A DNA stretch of 64,000 nt from Paraburkholderia acidisoli (GTDB taxonomy: Bacteria > Pseudomonadota > Gammaproteobacteria > Burkholderiales > Burkholderiaceae): assembly GCF_009789675.1 (NCBI RefSeq), contig NZ_CP046913.1:1302001-1366000 (forward strand), written 5' to 3'. The translations under genes were made by a program, and so were the position numbers. Within the stretch, counting starts at the first letter, position 1. Each line of letters opens with the position of its first letter. Of the stretch, positions 19,869-29,567 are shown in pieces. Under the pieces are notes generated by a model. That model was not told the DNA's origin and searched no databases. It saw only the letters and a program-made list of their open reading frames with translations.

Positions 19869-21041
19869 ATGGCAGGATTCGACATGACGAGCAGTTCCAC
19901 CGTCAACCTTCTCGATCTCGACGCCCAAGGGCTCGTCGCTTATTGCGAAAGCCTGGGCGAGAAGCCGTTTCGCGCCAAACAGCTTCAGCGCTGGATCCAT
20001 CAATACAATGCCGCCGACTTCGACGGCATGACGGATCTGGCCAAATCGCTGCGCGAAAAGCTCAAAGGGCGCGCCGTCATCGGCATGCCGGGCATCGTCA
20101 GCGACAACGTCTCGTCCGACGGCACACGCAAGTGGCTCGTCGACATGGGCAACGGCAATGCCGTCGAAACCGTGTTCATCCCCGAAGAAACGCGCGGCAC
20201 GCTGTGTGTGTCGTCGCAGGCGGGATGTGCGGTCAACTGCCGGTTTTGTTCGACCGGCAAGCAAGGTTTCTCACGCAATCTCACCACCGCTGAAATCATC
20301 GGTCAGCTGCGCATGGCGGAATTCGCCTTGCGCGCGTCGTTGCGCGGCGAGGAAGGCGGTCGCGCCAATGGCGGCGACGGCAAGGGCGAGCGCGTCATCA
20401 CGAACGTCGTGATGATGGGCATGGGCGAGCCGCTGCTGAATTACGACGCGGTCGTGCCGGCCATGCGCCTGATGCTCGACGACAACGCGTACGGCCTGTC
20501 GCGCCGGCGCGTGACGCTGTCCACCTCGGGCGTCGTGCCCATGATGGACCGTCTCGGCGCGGAATTGCCGGTGGCGCTCGCGGTCTCGCTGCACGCGCCG
20601 AACGACGCGCTGCGCGACGAACTCGTGCCGCTCAACCGCAAATATCCGCTGCGCGAACTGATGGCGGCGTGCCAGCGTTATCTGGAAGTCGCGCCGCGCG
20701 ATTTCATCACATTCGAGTACTGCATGCTCGACGGCGTCAACGACACGGAGAAGCATGCGCGCGAGTTGCTCGCGGTCACGCGCGACGTGCCGTGCAAGTT
20801 CAATCTGATCCCGTTCAATCCGTTCCCCGAGTCGGGCCTGCTGCGCTCGAAATCGGACCAGATCAAGCGGTTCGCGCAGATCCTGATGGATGCGGGCGTC
20901 GTCACGACGGTGCGCAAGACGCGCGGCGACGACATCGACGCCGCTTGCGGTCAGCTCGCCGGCGAAGTGAAAGACCGCACGCGGCTCGCCGAGCGCATGG
21001 GCCGCGCGGCAGGCAAGATCATCGAAGTTCGGCCGGTTTGA
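19869..21041 (+). CDS. rlmN: Dual-specificity 23S rRNA (A2503)/tRNA (A37) C2-methyltransferase RlmN
   Basis: Radical-SAM enzyme that methylates C2 of A2503 in 23S rRNA and A37 in some tRNAs. 390 residues. The cluster motif CxxxCxxC is CAVNCRFC (Cys120, 124, 127), and the C-terminal methyl-carrying cysteine fits Cys360 in [21 protein letters not shown] and [12 protein letters not shown] are typical SAM-site segments. A second possible start is Met6 (19884). A 20-residue Gly/Arg-rich insertion ([16 protein letters not shown]) near 160-175 is an ordinary loop expansion. Confidence 0.97.
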   Translation: MAGFDMTSSSTVNLLDLDAQGLVAYCESLGEKPFRAKQLQRWIHQYNAADFDGMTDLAKSLREKLKGRAVIGMPGIVSDNVSSDGTRKWLVDMGNGNAVETVFIPEETRGTLCVSSQAGCAVNCRFCSTGKQGFSRNLTTAEIIGQLRMAEFALRASLRGEEGGRANGGDGKGERVITNVVMMGMGEPLLNYDAVVPAMRLMLDDNAYGLSRRRVTLSTSGVVPMMDRLGAELPVALAVSLHAPNDALRDELVPLNRKYPLRELMAACQRYLEVAPRDFITFEYCMLDGVNDTEKHARELLAVTRDVPCKFNLIPFNPFPESGLLRSKSDQIKRFAQILMDAGVVTTVRKTRGDDIDAACGQLAGEVKDRTRLAERMGRAAGKIIEVRPV

Positions 21042-21178
21042 CGCGGCCGTGGACAGCCGGCGCGCACGGGGCGGGCGCGCTGCAACTCGCGCGTCTCGCA
21101 GCGAGGTTTCGTATCAAGGCGCAGTATTGAAGCGTAACGTTGCAGAAGCGATCGGAAGCGGCAGACAGGCCGCGCATT

Positions 21179-21187
21179 TGTTATAAA
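21179..21187 (+). promoter_or_regulatory. Predicted rodZ extended -10 promoter
   Basis: TGT-TATAAA, an extended -10 form, about 95 bp before the favoured rodZ start. No clear -35. Confidence 0.4.
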
Positions 21188-21282
21188 CGGTCTGCGAACC
21201 GGGGCGAACAGGGGTTGGCGCGCGCATGACGCCGCGACCCGCCGGTTCCAGGATGGAAAAGAATCGACGCAAGGACTTTGGG

Positions 21283-22386
21283 ATGAGCGAGCCGCAGCAC
21301 CCTTTCGGGACAGACGGAACTGACAGCAACGCAGGACGTGCGGCGCAGGGCGCGACGCCGTCGCCGGTGCAGGCCGTGCCCGACACGCTGGCCGCGGCCG
21401 GCGCGCGTCTCGCGCAGTTGCGCCAGGCCAAGGGCTGGGCGGTCGAGGACGTATCGGCGCGGCTCAAGGTCTCGGTGGCCAAGCTGCGCGAGCTGGAGGC
21501 CGGCGACATTAGCCATCTGCCCGACGCGACGTTCGCGGCCGGCGTGGTGCGCGCTTACGCCAAGCTGCTCGGCGCCGACCCCGCGCCGTTCGCGCAGGCG
21601 CTGCGTCGCGAAACCGGCGTGGCGCAACCCGATTTGTCGATGCCGGCCTCGTCGGGGTCGGATCTGCCGCGCGGGCGCGTGTCGCTCTCGCTGGGCGGCG
21701 GTGGCGCGCGTGCGCCGCGCCGTCGTGCTTCGTGGCTGTGGGGGATCGGCATCGTCGTGATCGCCGTTATCGTCATTTCGATGTGGCATACGAACAGCGG
21801 CGAGTCGTCGGCGTGGTTCTCGCGGCTGAAGGCGATGGCCAACGGCGCGAGCACGCAGTCGGGCACGCCGTCCAACGTCACGCAGGGCGAAGCCACCGGC
21901 TCGGATGGCGCCTCGGCCGCGCCGGGCACGGAGCCGGCGAATAGCGGCGCGGGCAACGGCGCTAACGCCACGGTGGATCAGTCGGTGGCGCAGCAACTCG
22001 CCGCGCCGCAGCCCGCGAGCGCGGCACCGGTTGCGGCTGTCGCGGCAGCGAAGCCTGCCAGCGCAACGGTGGCAACGCCTGCGAGCGCGACGGCAGCGGC
22101 GCAGGCTGCCTCGGCGGCGAGCGCGGTGGCGGCGCCGGGTGCTTCGACCTTCGCGATCCACGCGACGCAGGATACGTGGGTGAGCGTGCGCCAGAAGGAC
22201 GGCAAGGAAGTGTTCTCCGGTCTCGTCCATGGTAACGACGCGCGCGAAATCAGCGGTGTCGAGCCGCTGAAGGTCACGGTGGGCAACAAGGCCGGTATCG
22301 AGTCGATGACGATCAACGGCCAGCCGGTCGATCCGTCGAAGTACGCTTCGGCGCGCGGTAACGTCGCGCGCTTCGTGCTGCCTTGA
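21283..22386 (+). CDS. rodZ: RodZ-like cytoskeletal protein (HTH plus DUF4115)
   Basis: Links MreB filaments to the envelope in rod-shaped cells. 367 residues: an N-terminal helix-turn-helix domain at about 30-95 (RLAQLRQAKGWAVEDVSAR and following), one membrane segment at about 148-166 (WLWGIGIVVIAVIVISMW), a long Ala/Ser/Pro-rich periplasmic linker and a C-terminal DUF4115 domain (TWVSVRQKDGKEVFSG). ATG 21283 is preferred since AAGGA sits 8 nt upstream; ATG-like starts back to 21226 are possible. The position before ispG-hisS is the conserved one, but a strong terminator follows. Confidence 0.9.
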   Translation: MSEPQHPFGTDGTDSNAGRAAQGATPSPVQAVPDTLAAAGARLAQLRQAKGWAVEDVSARLKVSVAKLRELEAGDISHLPDATFAAGVVRAYAKLLGADPAPFAQALRRETGVAQPDLSMPASSGSDLPRGRVSLSLGGGGARAPRRRASWLWGIGIVVIAVIVISMWHTNSGESSAWFSRLKAMANGASTQSGTPSNVTQGEATGSDGASAAPGTEPANSGAGNGANATVDQSVAQQLAAPQPASAAPVAAVAAAKPASATVATPASATAAAQAASAASAVAAPGASTFAIHATQDTWVSVRQKDGKEVFSGLVHGNDAREISGVEPLKVTVGNKAGIESMTINGQPVDPSKYASARGNVARFVLP

Positions 22387-22466
22387 TGACGGCGTTGATA
22401 ACGGCGGCAAGGCCGTTCGCGTCCGGCGCGGTGCCGGGCAGCGGGTACTGAACAACGATATGGCAC

Positions 22467-22502
22467 GCGTCGCGGCTGGCGAATCCGGCCGCGACGCTTT
22501 TT
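22467..22502 (+). terminator. Strong intrinsic terminator between rodZ and ispG
   Basis: Perfect 10-bp stem GCGTCGCGGC (22467-22476) with GCCGCGACGC (22488-22497), an 11-base loop, then T5 (22498-22502). Confidence 0.85.
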
Positions 22503-22567
22503 CAATTCATGCCGCGTCCCGCGGGTTCATCGAGATCGGTGAGCCGCGCGGCGCGCGTGAGGCGTAA

Positions 22568-23887
22568 ATGGGTTTTTCGATGCAAAGCGAAACGCAATCC
22601 CCGTCCAGCAACAGTCAGATTGTCTCGAACGAGCCGATCCTCGGCGGCCATGCGCCGCGCCGCAAGTCGCACGGCGTGCACGTGCGCTGGGGCGGCCAGC
22701 TGGTGACGATCGGTGGCGACGCGCCGGTGCGCGTGCAGTCGATGACCAACACCGACACGGCTGACGCCATCGGCACGGCCATCCAGATCAAGGAACTCGC
22801 GCAGGCCGGTTCGGAGCTGGTGCGTATCACGGTCAACACGCCGGAAGCGGCCGCCGCCGTACCGCATATCCGCGAGCAACTCGACCGTATGGGCGTGATG
22901 GTGCCGCTCGTCGGCGACTTCCATTACAACGGTCACTTGCTGCTGCGCGATCATCCCGCCTGCGCCGAGTCGCTCTCGAAGTACCGGATCAATCCGGGCA
23001 ACGTGGGTCAGGGCGCGAAGCGCGACACGCAGTACGCGCAGATGATCGAAGCCGCGATCAAGTACGACAAGCCGGTGCGTATCGGCGTGAACTGGGGCAG
23101 TCTCGACCAGGACCTGCTCGCGCGCATGATGGACGAGAACGCCTCGCGCGCGGTGCCGTGGGAAGCGCAAAGCGTCATGTACGAAGCGCTGATCCAGTCG
23201 GCGATCGGCTCGGCGGAACGCGCGGTCGAACTCGGCCTCGGCCGCGACAAGATCATCCTGTCGTGCAAGGTGAGCGGCGTGCAGGATCTGATCGCCGTGT
23301 ACCAGCAGCTCGCGAAGCGTTGCGATTTCGCGTTGCACCTGGGCCTCACCGAAGCGGGCATGGGTTCGAAGGGCATCGTCGCTTCGACGGCGGCGCTTTC
23401 GGTGCTGCTGCAACAGGGTATCGGCGACACCATCCGCATTTCGCTCACGCCGGAACCGGGCGCGCCGCGCACGGGCGAAGTCGTCGTCGGCCAGGAAATC
23501 CTGCAGACGATGGGCCTGCGTTCGTTCACGCCCATGGTGATCGCGTGCCCCGGCTGCGGCCGCACGACCAGCACGCTGTTCCAGGAACTCGCTTCGCAGA
23601 TCCAGAACTACCTGCGCGCGCAAATGCCGCTGTGGCGCGACGACTATCCGGGCGTGGAAACGATGAACGTCGCCGTGATGGGCTGCATCGTGAACGGTCC
23701 CGGCGAGTCGAAGCACGCGAACATCGGCATCAGCTTGCCGGGCTCGGGCGAGAACCCGGCGGCGCCGGTGTTCATCGACGGCGAAAAGGTGAAGACGCTG
23801 CGCGGCGAGCGCATCGCCGAAGAGTTCCAGCAGATCGTGAGCGACTACGTCGCGCGCAAGTACGGCAAGGCCGAAGTCGTCAACTGA
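22568..23887 (+). CDS. ispG: 4-hydroxy-3-methylbut-2-enyl diphosphate synthase (flavodoxin type)
   Basis: Reduces methylerythritol cyclodiphosphate to HMBPP, the penultimate step of the MEP isoprenoid pathway; a 4Fe-4S enzyme. 439 residues. The cluster ligands are Cys327 and Cys330 (ACPGCGRT) and Cys373 ([10 protein letters not shown]). The longer betaproteobacterial form has an extra segment around 250-300. ATG 22568 or Met5 (22580, MQSETQ) may be the start. hisS follows 76 bp later. Confidence 0.96.
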   Translation: MGFSMQSETQSPSSNSQIVSNEPILGGHAPRRKSHGVHVRWGGQLVTIGGDAPVRVQSMTNTDTADAIGTAIQIKELAQAGSELVRITVNTPEAAAAVPHIREQLDRMGVMVPLVGDFHYNGHLLLRDHPACAESLSKYRINPGNVGQGAKRDTQYAQMIEAAIKYDKPVRIGVNWGSLDQDLLARMMDENASRAVPWEAQSVMYEALIQSAIGSAERAVELGLGRDKIILSCKVSGVQDLIAVYQQLAKRCDFALHLGLTEAGMGSKGIVASTAALSVLLQQGIGDTIRISLTPEPGAPRTGEVVVGQEILQTMGLRSFTPMVIACPGCGRTTSTLFQELASQIQNYLRAQMPLWRDDYPGVETMNVAVMGCIVNGPGESKHANIGISLPGSGENPAAPVFIDGEKVKTLRGERIAEEFQQIVSDYVARKYGKAEVVN

Positions 23888-23963
23888 GCCACGACCCGAG
23901 CCGCGCGCCGTTCGCGGCCGCCGTGCTGACCATTCTCGAAATTTCGCGCAAACTCGCAACGCA

Positions 23964-25301
23964 ATGACTGAACAGAAAAGAAAGCCCGAAAAACTCACGG
24001 GCGTGAAGGGCATGAACGACATCCTGCCGCAGGAGGCGGGACTGTGGGAATTCTTCGAAACCACGGTGAAGTCGATGCTGCGTTCGTACGGATACCAGAA
24101 CATCCGCACGCCGATCGTCGAGCACACGCAGTTGTTCACGCGCGGCATCGGCGAGGTGACCGACATCGTCGAGAAGGAGATGTACAGCTTCACCGACGCG
24201 CTCAACGGCGAGCATCTCACGCTGCGCCCGGAAAATACGGCGGCGGTGGTGCGCGCCTCGATCGAGCACAACATGCTGTACGACGGCCCGAAGCGCCTGT
24301 GGTACGTGGGCCCGATGTTCCGCCACGAGCGTCCGCAGCGCGGCCGTTATCGCCAGTTCCACCAGGTTGGCGTGGAAGCGCTCGGCTTCGCGGGCCCGGA
24401 TGCCGACGCCGAAATCATTCTGATGTGCCAGCGTCTCTGGGACGATCTCGGTTTGACCGGTATCAAGCTCGAGATCAATTCGCTGGGTCTGGCCGAAGAG
24501 CGCGCGGCGCATCGCGTCGAGCTCATCAAGTACCTCGAGCAGCACGTGGACAAGCTCGATGAAGACGGCAAGCGCCGCCTTTACACGAATCCGCTGCGCG
24601 TGCTCGACACGAAGAACCCCGCGCTGCAGGAAATCGCCGAGCAGGCGCCGAAGCTGATCGACTTCCTCGGCGAGGAATCGAAGGCGCACTTCGAAGGGCT
24701 GCAGCGCATCCTGAAGGCGAACAACATTCCCTTCAAGATCAATCCGCGTCTGGTGCGCGGTCTCGATTACTACAATCTGACCGTGTTCGAATGGATCACG
24801 GACAAGCTCGGCGCGCAGGGCACCGTCGCGGCCGGCGGCCGTTACGATCCGCTCATCGAGCAACTGGGCGGCAAGCCCACGGCCGCGTGCGGCTGGGCGA
24901 TGGGCGTCGAGCGCATTCTCGAACTGCTCAAGGAAGAAGACCTCGTGCCGGAAGACGACGGCTGCGACGTGTACGTGGTCCATCAGGGCGAAACGGCGCG
25001 CGAGCAGGCGTTCATCGTGGCCGAGCGCCTGCGCGACACGGGTCTCGACGTGATCCTGCATTGCAGCGCCGACGGTCAAACGGCCAGCTTCAAGTCGCAG
25101 ATGAAGCGTGCGGATGCGAGCGGCGCAGCCTTCGCCGTGGTGCTCGGCGAAGACGAAATCGCCAACGGCACGGTGGGCATAAAGGCGTTGCGCGGCTCGG
25201 CCGCCGAGGCCCGCAGCGAACAGCAAACGGTCGCGTTCGAGGACTTGACCGAATATCTGATCAATGCGATGGTTGCATCCGCCGAAGACGGCGACGACTG
25301 A
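23964..25301 (+). CDS. hisS: Histidyl-tRNA synthetase
   Basis: Class II synthetase that charges tRNA-His. 445 residues. Motif 2 is [16 protein letters not shown] (about 112-127), and the histidine-specific segments [13 protein letters not shown] and [15 protein letters not shown] are present, followed by an anticodon-binding domain. It begins [20 protein letters not shown]. Placement between ispG and yfgM is conserved across beta- and gammaproteobacteria. hisZ, the non-catalytic paralogue, is in the same window at 33645. Confidence 0.98.
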   Translation: MTEQKRKPEKLTGVKGMNDILPQEAGLWEFFETTVKSMLRSYGYQNIRTPIVEHTQLFTRGIGEVTDIVEKEMYSFTDALNGEHLTLRPENTAAVVRASIEHNMLYDGPKRLWYVGPMFRHERPQRGRYRQFHQVGVEALGFAGPDADAEIILMCQRLWDDLGLTGIKLEINSLGLAEERAAHRVELIKYLEQHVDKLDEDGKRRLYTNPLRVLDTKNPALQEIAEQAPKLIDFLGEESKAHFEGLQRILKANNIPFKINPRLVRGLDYYNLTVFEWITDKLGAQGTVAAGGRYDPLIEQLGGKPTAACGWAMGVERILELLKEEDLVPEDDGCDVYVVHQGETAREQAFIVAERLRDTGLDVILHCSADGQTASFKSQMKRADASGAAFAVVLGEDEIANGTVGIKALRGSAAEARSEQQTVAFEDLTEYLINAMVASAEDGDD

Positions 25302-25405
25302 TCGGGCCAGACCGCAACCCCGAAACGGCGCGCCCGAGGCAACGGATTTGGCACTCGCGGCGCGTCCGACGACAGGCTTCAGAATAAACAAGGAATCGCT
25401 ACGCG

Positions 25406-26035
25406 ATGAGTTATCACGACGAACAGGAATCGATCGAGAGCGTCAAGGCATGGTGGGCACAGTGGGGTAACGCCACCACGTGGCTCGTGCTGATCGTTCT
25501 GGTCGCGCTCGCCGCGTGGAACGGCTGGAACTTCTGGCAGCGCCGTCAGGCCGCCGAGGCCGCTGTGCTCTACGATCAGGTGCAGCAGGCCGTCAACGGC
25601 AGCGACAAGGCGATGCTCACGCGCGTCGCGACCGACATGGAAGACCGTTTCGGCGGCACGGCCTACGCGCAGATGACCGCGCTTTCGGTCGCCAAGGCGC
25701 TCTATATGGCGGGCGATGGCGCTAGCGCGAAGGCGCAGTTGCAATGGGCCGCCGACCACGCCAAGGACGACGAATTCCGCCAGGTCGCGAAGCTGCGTCT
25801 CGCTTCGCTGCTGCTCGACGAAAAGGCTTACGACCAGGGCCTCGCGCTGATTCCGCAGCCGGACTCCGGTCCGTTCAAGGGCGTCGTGGCCGACGGCCGC
25901 GGCGATCTGCTCGCGGCTGCCGGCAAGCGCGACGACGCGCGTGCGGCGTACAAGCTCGCGCTCGACAGCCTGCCGAAAAGCGACGCTTCCCAGCGCCAGC
26001 TCGTTCAGTTCAAGCTGGACGCGCTGGGCGGCTGA
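25406..26035 (+). CDS. yfgM: YfgM family tetratricopeptide protein (SecYEG/PpiD-associated)
   Basis: 209 residues. An N-terminal cytoplasmic stretch with the family start SYHDEQESIESVKAWWAQWG, one membrane helix at about 25-42 (TWLVLIVLVALAAWNGW), then a periplasmic all-helical TPR-like domain. E. coli YfgM is anchored in the inner membrane and associates with SecYEG and PpiD to help envelope proteins fold. It precedes bamB, as expected. AAGGAAT lies 11 nt before the start. Confidence 0.93.
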   Translation: MSYHDEQESIESVKAWWAQWGNATTWLVLIVLVALAAWNGWNFWQRRQAAEAAVLYDQVQQAVNGSDKAMLTRVATDMEDRFGGTAYAQMTALSVAKALYMAGDGASAKAQLQWAADHAKDDEFRQVAKLRLASLLLDEKAYDQGLALIPQPDSGPFKGVVADGRGDLLAAAGKRDDARAAYKLALDSLPKSDASQRQLVQFKLDALGG

Positions 26036-26181
26036 CCGGCATCGTGGCGGGGCGGCGCTGCGCCGGCCCGCGTCGTACCCGGTCTGACCGCCGTCGACCG
26101 CGCTTCACCGGCATGATCCTGCCCGAGGCGCGCGACGCTGCGAACCCAATTCAATCACTTTCAATCTTGCTTCGTTCTCCG

Positions 26182-27327
26182 ATGAATCTGCTGAAACGAA
26201 CCGTTGTGCCCGTCGCTTGCGCGATGACCGTCCTGGCTCTCGCAGCCTGCTCATCGACGAAAGACGAGCGCCGCGTGCCGGTGCCGCTGACCGAATTCAA
26301 GCCGGCGCTGGACGTCCAGCAGGTCTGGAAGGCGAGCGTCGGCAAGGCCGGCCGCTACCTGTTCTCGCCGGTCGCCGTGGGCGACGCCGTCTACGCCGCG
26401 GGCGCGAACGGCTCGGTCGCGAAGATCGACGCAGCCTCGGGCAAGGAAGTCTGGAGCGTCAAGCTCAAGGACGACCTCTCGGCGGGTGTGGGCAGCGACG
26501 GCAATCTCACGGCCGTGGGCGGCCTGAAGGGCGACGTCTACGTGCTCGACGCGAACGGCAAGCTCTCGTGGCAAGCCAAGGCGCCCGGCGAAATCATCTC
26601 GCCGCCGCTGGTCGGCAACGGCCTCGTGATCGTGCGCACCATCGACGGTCAGATCGTCGCGTTCAACGGGCAGACCGGCGAGCAGAAGTGGACCTACCGC
26701 AATCGTGCGGTGCCGCTGAACCTGCGCGTGTCGGCCGGCATGACCTTCGCGGGCGATCAGGCGGTGCTCGCGGGCTTCCCCGGCGGCACGTTCGTGGCGA
26801 TCAACCTGCAAAGCGGCGACGCCTTCTGGGAAACGCCGGTGTCGTATCCGAAGGGCGTAACGGAAGTCGAGCGCATCAACGACGTGAGCGGTCCGCCCAC
26901 GCTCGTCGGCGCGACCACTTGCGCGGTGACGTTCCAGGGCCAGCTTGGCTGCTTCGACGCGAATTCGGGCCGCGCGATGTGGGAAAAGCCGTTCTCGAGC
27001 ACGAGCGGCGTCGCGCAGGACGAAACCACGGTGGTGGGCGGCGACGACTGGTCGGTGGTGAAGGCCTACAACGTCTCGACCGGCCAACCGGCCTGGACGA
27101 ACGACAAGCTCAAGAGCCGCGACGTCAGCGTGCCGGCCGTGCTCGGCCACGCCGTGGTGATGGGTGACTATCAAGGCTACGTGCATTTCCTTTCGCTCGA
27201 CGACGGCAGCTTCGTCTCGCGCGTGAAGACCGACGGCAGCCCGATCACGGCGGCGCCGGTGCTCGCGGGCAATACGCTCGTCGTGCAGACGAAGGACGGC
27301 GACCTGTACGGTCTGCGTCCGCGCTAA
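26182..27327 (+). CDS. bamB: Outer membrane protein assembly factor BamB
   Basis: Lipoprotein of the BAM complex with an eight-bladed beta-propeller. 381 residues. The lipobox is LAAC (Cys23). Repeated PQQ-type blades such as VYAAGANGSVAKIDAASGKEVW and GDVYVLDANGKLSW run through the protein. ATG 26182 gives a proper signal peptide (MNLLKRTVVPVACAMTVLAL); the open frame to the left overlaps yfgM and is not used. It lies 146 bp after yfgM. Together with bamC at 16168, two BAM lipoproteins are in this window. Confidence 0.96.
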   Translation: MNLLKRTVVPVACAMTVLALAACSSTKDERRVPVPLTEFKPALDVQQVWKASVGKAGRYLFSPVAVGDAVYAAGANGSVAKIDAASGKEVWSVKLKDDLSAGVGSDGNLTAVGGLKGDVYVLDANGKLSWQAKAPGEIISPPLVGNGLVIVRTIDGQIVAFNGQTGEQKWTYRNRAVPLNLRVSAGMTFAGDQAVLAGFPGGTFVAINLQSGDAFWETPVSYPKGVTEVERINDVSGPPTLVGATTCAVTFQGQLGCFDANSGRAMWEKPFSSTSGVAQDETTVVGGDDWSVVKAYNVSTGQPAWTNDKLKSRDVSVPAVLGHAVVMGDYQGYVHFLSLDDGSFVSRVKTDGSPITAAPVLAGNTLVVQTKDGDLYGLRPR

Positions 27328-27752
27328 GTTTCAAAACGCGGTTTCACACCCTTGCCGCAGGGCGCTCGAAGCGCCCCGGCGTAACAAGGATACGACCCGC
27401 GACTGCTTGAAGCGGGTGGCGGAGCCAGACGGTTCCGCCGCCCGATCCGAAGGCCGGCTCCAGCCGGCCGCGCGCATTTTGGGATGCCACGATGCGCGAC
27501 CCACCCGGGTCCGCGAGGTCGGTCTGCCATGTCTGCTTCGCAATGCGTCGGTATCGGCATGGATCCGGGCACGCCAGCGCGCGAGAGGCGCGAAGCGCCG
27601 GTTCCGGCCGCCGCCGTCGCGGCTCGGGCCCACGGCCCGGTTTTGACGACCGAATCGTGATAATTTGCAACTCATGCAGCCCTGCACGCGCGGGGCGTGC
27701 CGCGCAGCGCGCCGGACCTCCCGGCGCCGCGCCTTAACGTAGAAAAAATCAG
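27328..27752. other. 425-bp gap between bamB and der with successive hairpins
   Basis: No gene recognised. Three hairpins follow one another: GGGCGC/GCGCCC (27360-27376), CCCGC/GCGGG (27396-27416) and a 9-bp stem GGCGGAGCC/GGTTCCGCC with one G-T pair (27418-27439). None has a T tract. Short ORFs on both strands lack ribosome binding sites. Confidence 0.5.
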
Positions 27753-29096
27753 ATGAAACCCGTAATCGCCCTCGTCGGGCGCCCCAATGTGGGGAAATCC
27801 ACGCTGTTCAACCGGCTCACGCGTTCGCGCGATGCGCTGGTGGCCGACCTGCCTGGCCTCACGCGCGACCGTCACTACGGCGAAGGGCGCACGGGCGACC
27901 GCGCGTATCTCGTGGTCGACACCGGCGGCTTCGAGCCGGTCGCGAAAGACGGCATCCTGCACGAAATGGCGCGGCAGACGCGCCAGGCCGTGGAAGAATC
28001 CGACATCGTCGTATTCATTTGCGACGGCCGCAACGGGCTCGCGCCGCAGGACAAGCACATTGCCGATTACCTGCGCAAAACCGGCCGGCCGATCTTCCTC
28101 GTCGTCAACAAGGCCGAAGGCATGAAGTACAGCGCCGTGGCCGCCGACTTCTACGAACTGGGCCTCGGCGACCCGCGCGCGATTTCCGCCGCGCACGGCG
28201 ACGGCGTGACGGAAATGATCAACGAGGCGCTCGAACAGGCCTACGCCGATCGTCCGGAAGAATCCGAAGACGACGCCAAGAAGCACGGCATCAAGATCGC
28301 CATCGTCGGCCGTCCGAACGTGGGCAAGTCCACGCTCGTCAATACGCTGATCGGCGAAGACCGCGTGATCGCGTTCGACATGCCGGGCACGACGCGCGAC
28401 TCGATCTACGTCGATTTCGAGCGCAACGGCAAGAAGTACACGCTCATCGACACGGCCGGGCTGCGCCGCCGCGGCAAGGTGTTCGAGGCAATCGAGAAGT
28501 TCTCGGTGGTCAAAACGCTGCAGTCGATCGCCGACGCCAATGTCGTGATCCTGCTGCTCGACGCGCGCCAGGAAGTGTCCGATCAGGACGCGCACATCGC
28601 GGGCTTCGTGGTGGAGCAGGGCCGCGCGCTGGTGGTGGGCGTGAACAAATGGGACGGCCTCGACGAGCACGCGCGCGACCAGATCAAGCATCACCTCGCG
28701 CGCAAGCTCAAGTTCCTCGATTTCGCGAAGTTCCACTTCATTTCGGCAACGGAAAAGTTCGGCATTCCCACGCTGATGCGCTCGGTCGACGATGCCTACG
28801 CCGCCGCCATGGCGAAGCTGCCGACGCCCAAGCTCACGCGCGCGCTGATCGAAGCCGTGGAATTCCAGCAGCCGCGCCGCCGCGGACCGGTGCGCCCGAA
28901 GCTGCGCTACGCGCACCAGGGGGGGCAGAACCCGCCGATCATCGTGATTCACGGCAATGCGCTCGACGCCGTGACCGAGACTTACAAGCGTTATCTGGAG
29001 AATCGTTTCCGGGAAACTTTCTCGCTGACGGGCACTCCATTGCGCATAGAGTTTCGTTCTTCGACGAATCCCTATAGCGACAAGGATAAAAACTAG
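27753..29096 (+). CDS. der: Ribosome biogenesis GTPase Der (EngA)
   Basis: Essential double-GTPase needed for 50S subunit maturation. 447 residues. Two tandem G domains are seen: [14 protein letters not shown] with DLPGLTRD in the first (residues 8 on), and a second GRPNVGKST with DMPGTTRDS near residue 185-210. A KH-like C-terminal domain ends with [17 protein letters not shown]. It closes the rodZ-to-der block and is followed by hfq. Confidence 0.98.
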   Translation: MKPVIALVGRPNVGKSTLFNRLTRSRDALVADLPGLTRDRHYGEGRTGDRAYLVVDTGGFEPVAKDGILHEMARQTRQAVEESDIVVFICDGRNGLAPQDKHIADYLRKTGRPIFLVVNKAEGMKYSAVAADFYELGLGDPRAISAAHGDGVTEMINEALEQAYADRPEESEDDAKKHGIKIAIVGRPNVGKSTLVNTLIGEDRVIAFDMPGTTRDSIYVDFERNGKKYTLIDTAGLRRRGKVFEAIEKFSVVKTLQSIADANVVILLLDARQEVSDQDAHIAGFVVEQGRALVVGVNKWDGLDEHARDQIKHHLARKLKFLDFAKFHFISATEKFGIPTLMRSVDDAYAAAMAKLPTPKLTRALIEAVEFQQPRRRGPVRPKLRYAHQGGQNPPIIVIHGNALDAVTETYKRYLENRFRETFSLTGTPLRIEFRSSTNPYSDKDKN

Positions 29097-29132
29097 ACTG
29101 TGCCGATTAACGTTCGCTAGCGCGCAGAGGCC

Positions 29133-29152
29133 TCCTGGCCGGACAGCCAGGA
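29133..29152 (+). other. Hairpin between der and hfq
   Basis: Perfect 7-bp stem TCCTGGC (29133-29139) and GCCAGGA (29146-29152), loop CGGACA, no T tract. It may reduce read-through from der into hfq. Confidence 0.3.
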
Positions 29153-29177
29153 TCCGCGCCGGGGAACGAGAATCAGC

Positions 29178-29183
29178 TATAGT
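29178..29183 (+). promoter_or_regulatory. Predicted hfq -10 box
   Basis: TATAGT about 73 bp before the hfq start, giving a leader of about 65 nt. The -35 is poor. Confidence 0.35.
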
Positions 29184-29256
29184 GTAGCGATTGGGGTGGA
29201 TTTCTTTTTCTTCACCCCGATATAAGTTAAACCTGCAAAAAAATACGGAGTTTGCT

Positions 29257-29493
29257 ATGAGCAACAAAGGGCAATTGTTACAAGACCCGTTTCTGAACGC
29301 GCTGCGCAAGGAGCACGTGCCTGTTTCGATCTATCTGGTCAACGGCATCAAGCTTCAAGGGAACATTGAATCGTTCGACCAGTACGTCGTGTTGCTCCGT
29401 AATACGGTTACGCAAATGGTTTACAAGCACGCCATTTCCACGGTGGTCCCGGCCCGTCCGGTGAACTTCCACCCGGACTCGGAAGCGTCCTGA
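29257..29493 (+). CDS. hfq: RNA chaperone Hfq
   Basis: Hexameric Sm-like protein that pairs small RNAs with mRNAs. 78 residues, the usual short betaproteobacterial length. Sm1 covers [20 protein letters not shown] and Sm2 is MVYKHAIST. The proximal-face segment [13 protein letters not shown] is intact. ACGGAG sits 6 nt before ATG 29257; the open frame back to 29191 is not credible. hflX follows, as in E. coli, though miaA is absent upstream and der stands in its place. Confidence 0.97.
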   Translation: MSNKGQLLQDPFLNALRKEHVPVSIYLVNGIKLQGNIESFDQYVVLLRNTVTQMVYKHAISTVVPARPVNFHPDSEAS

Positions 29494-29502
29494 CCCATGA
29501 TG

Positions 29503-29544
29503 CGGCCGGGCCGGGGCGCCTCGCAGGCGACTTCGGTCCGGCCG
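29503..29544 (+). other. Two-tier hairpin between hfq and hflX
   Basis: Outer arms CGGCCGG (29503-29509) and CCGGCCG (29538-29544) enclose an inner hairpin CGCCT-CGC-AGGCG (29517-29529). TTTCCATTTTG follows, and the hflX start lies within or just after it. Confidence 0.5.
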
Positions 29545-29567
29545 TTTCCATTTTGAATTCCGCTAAT

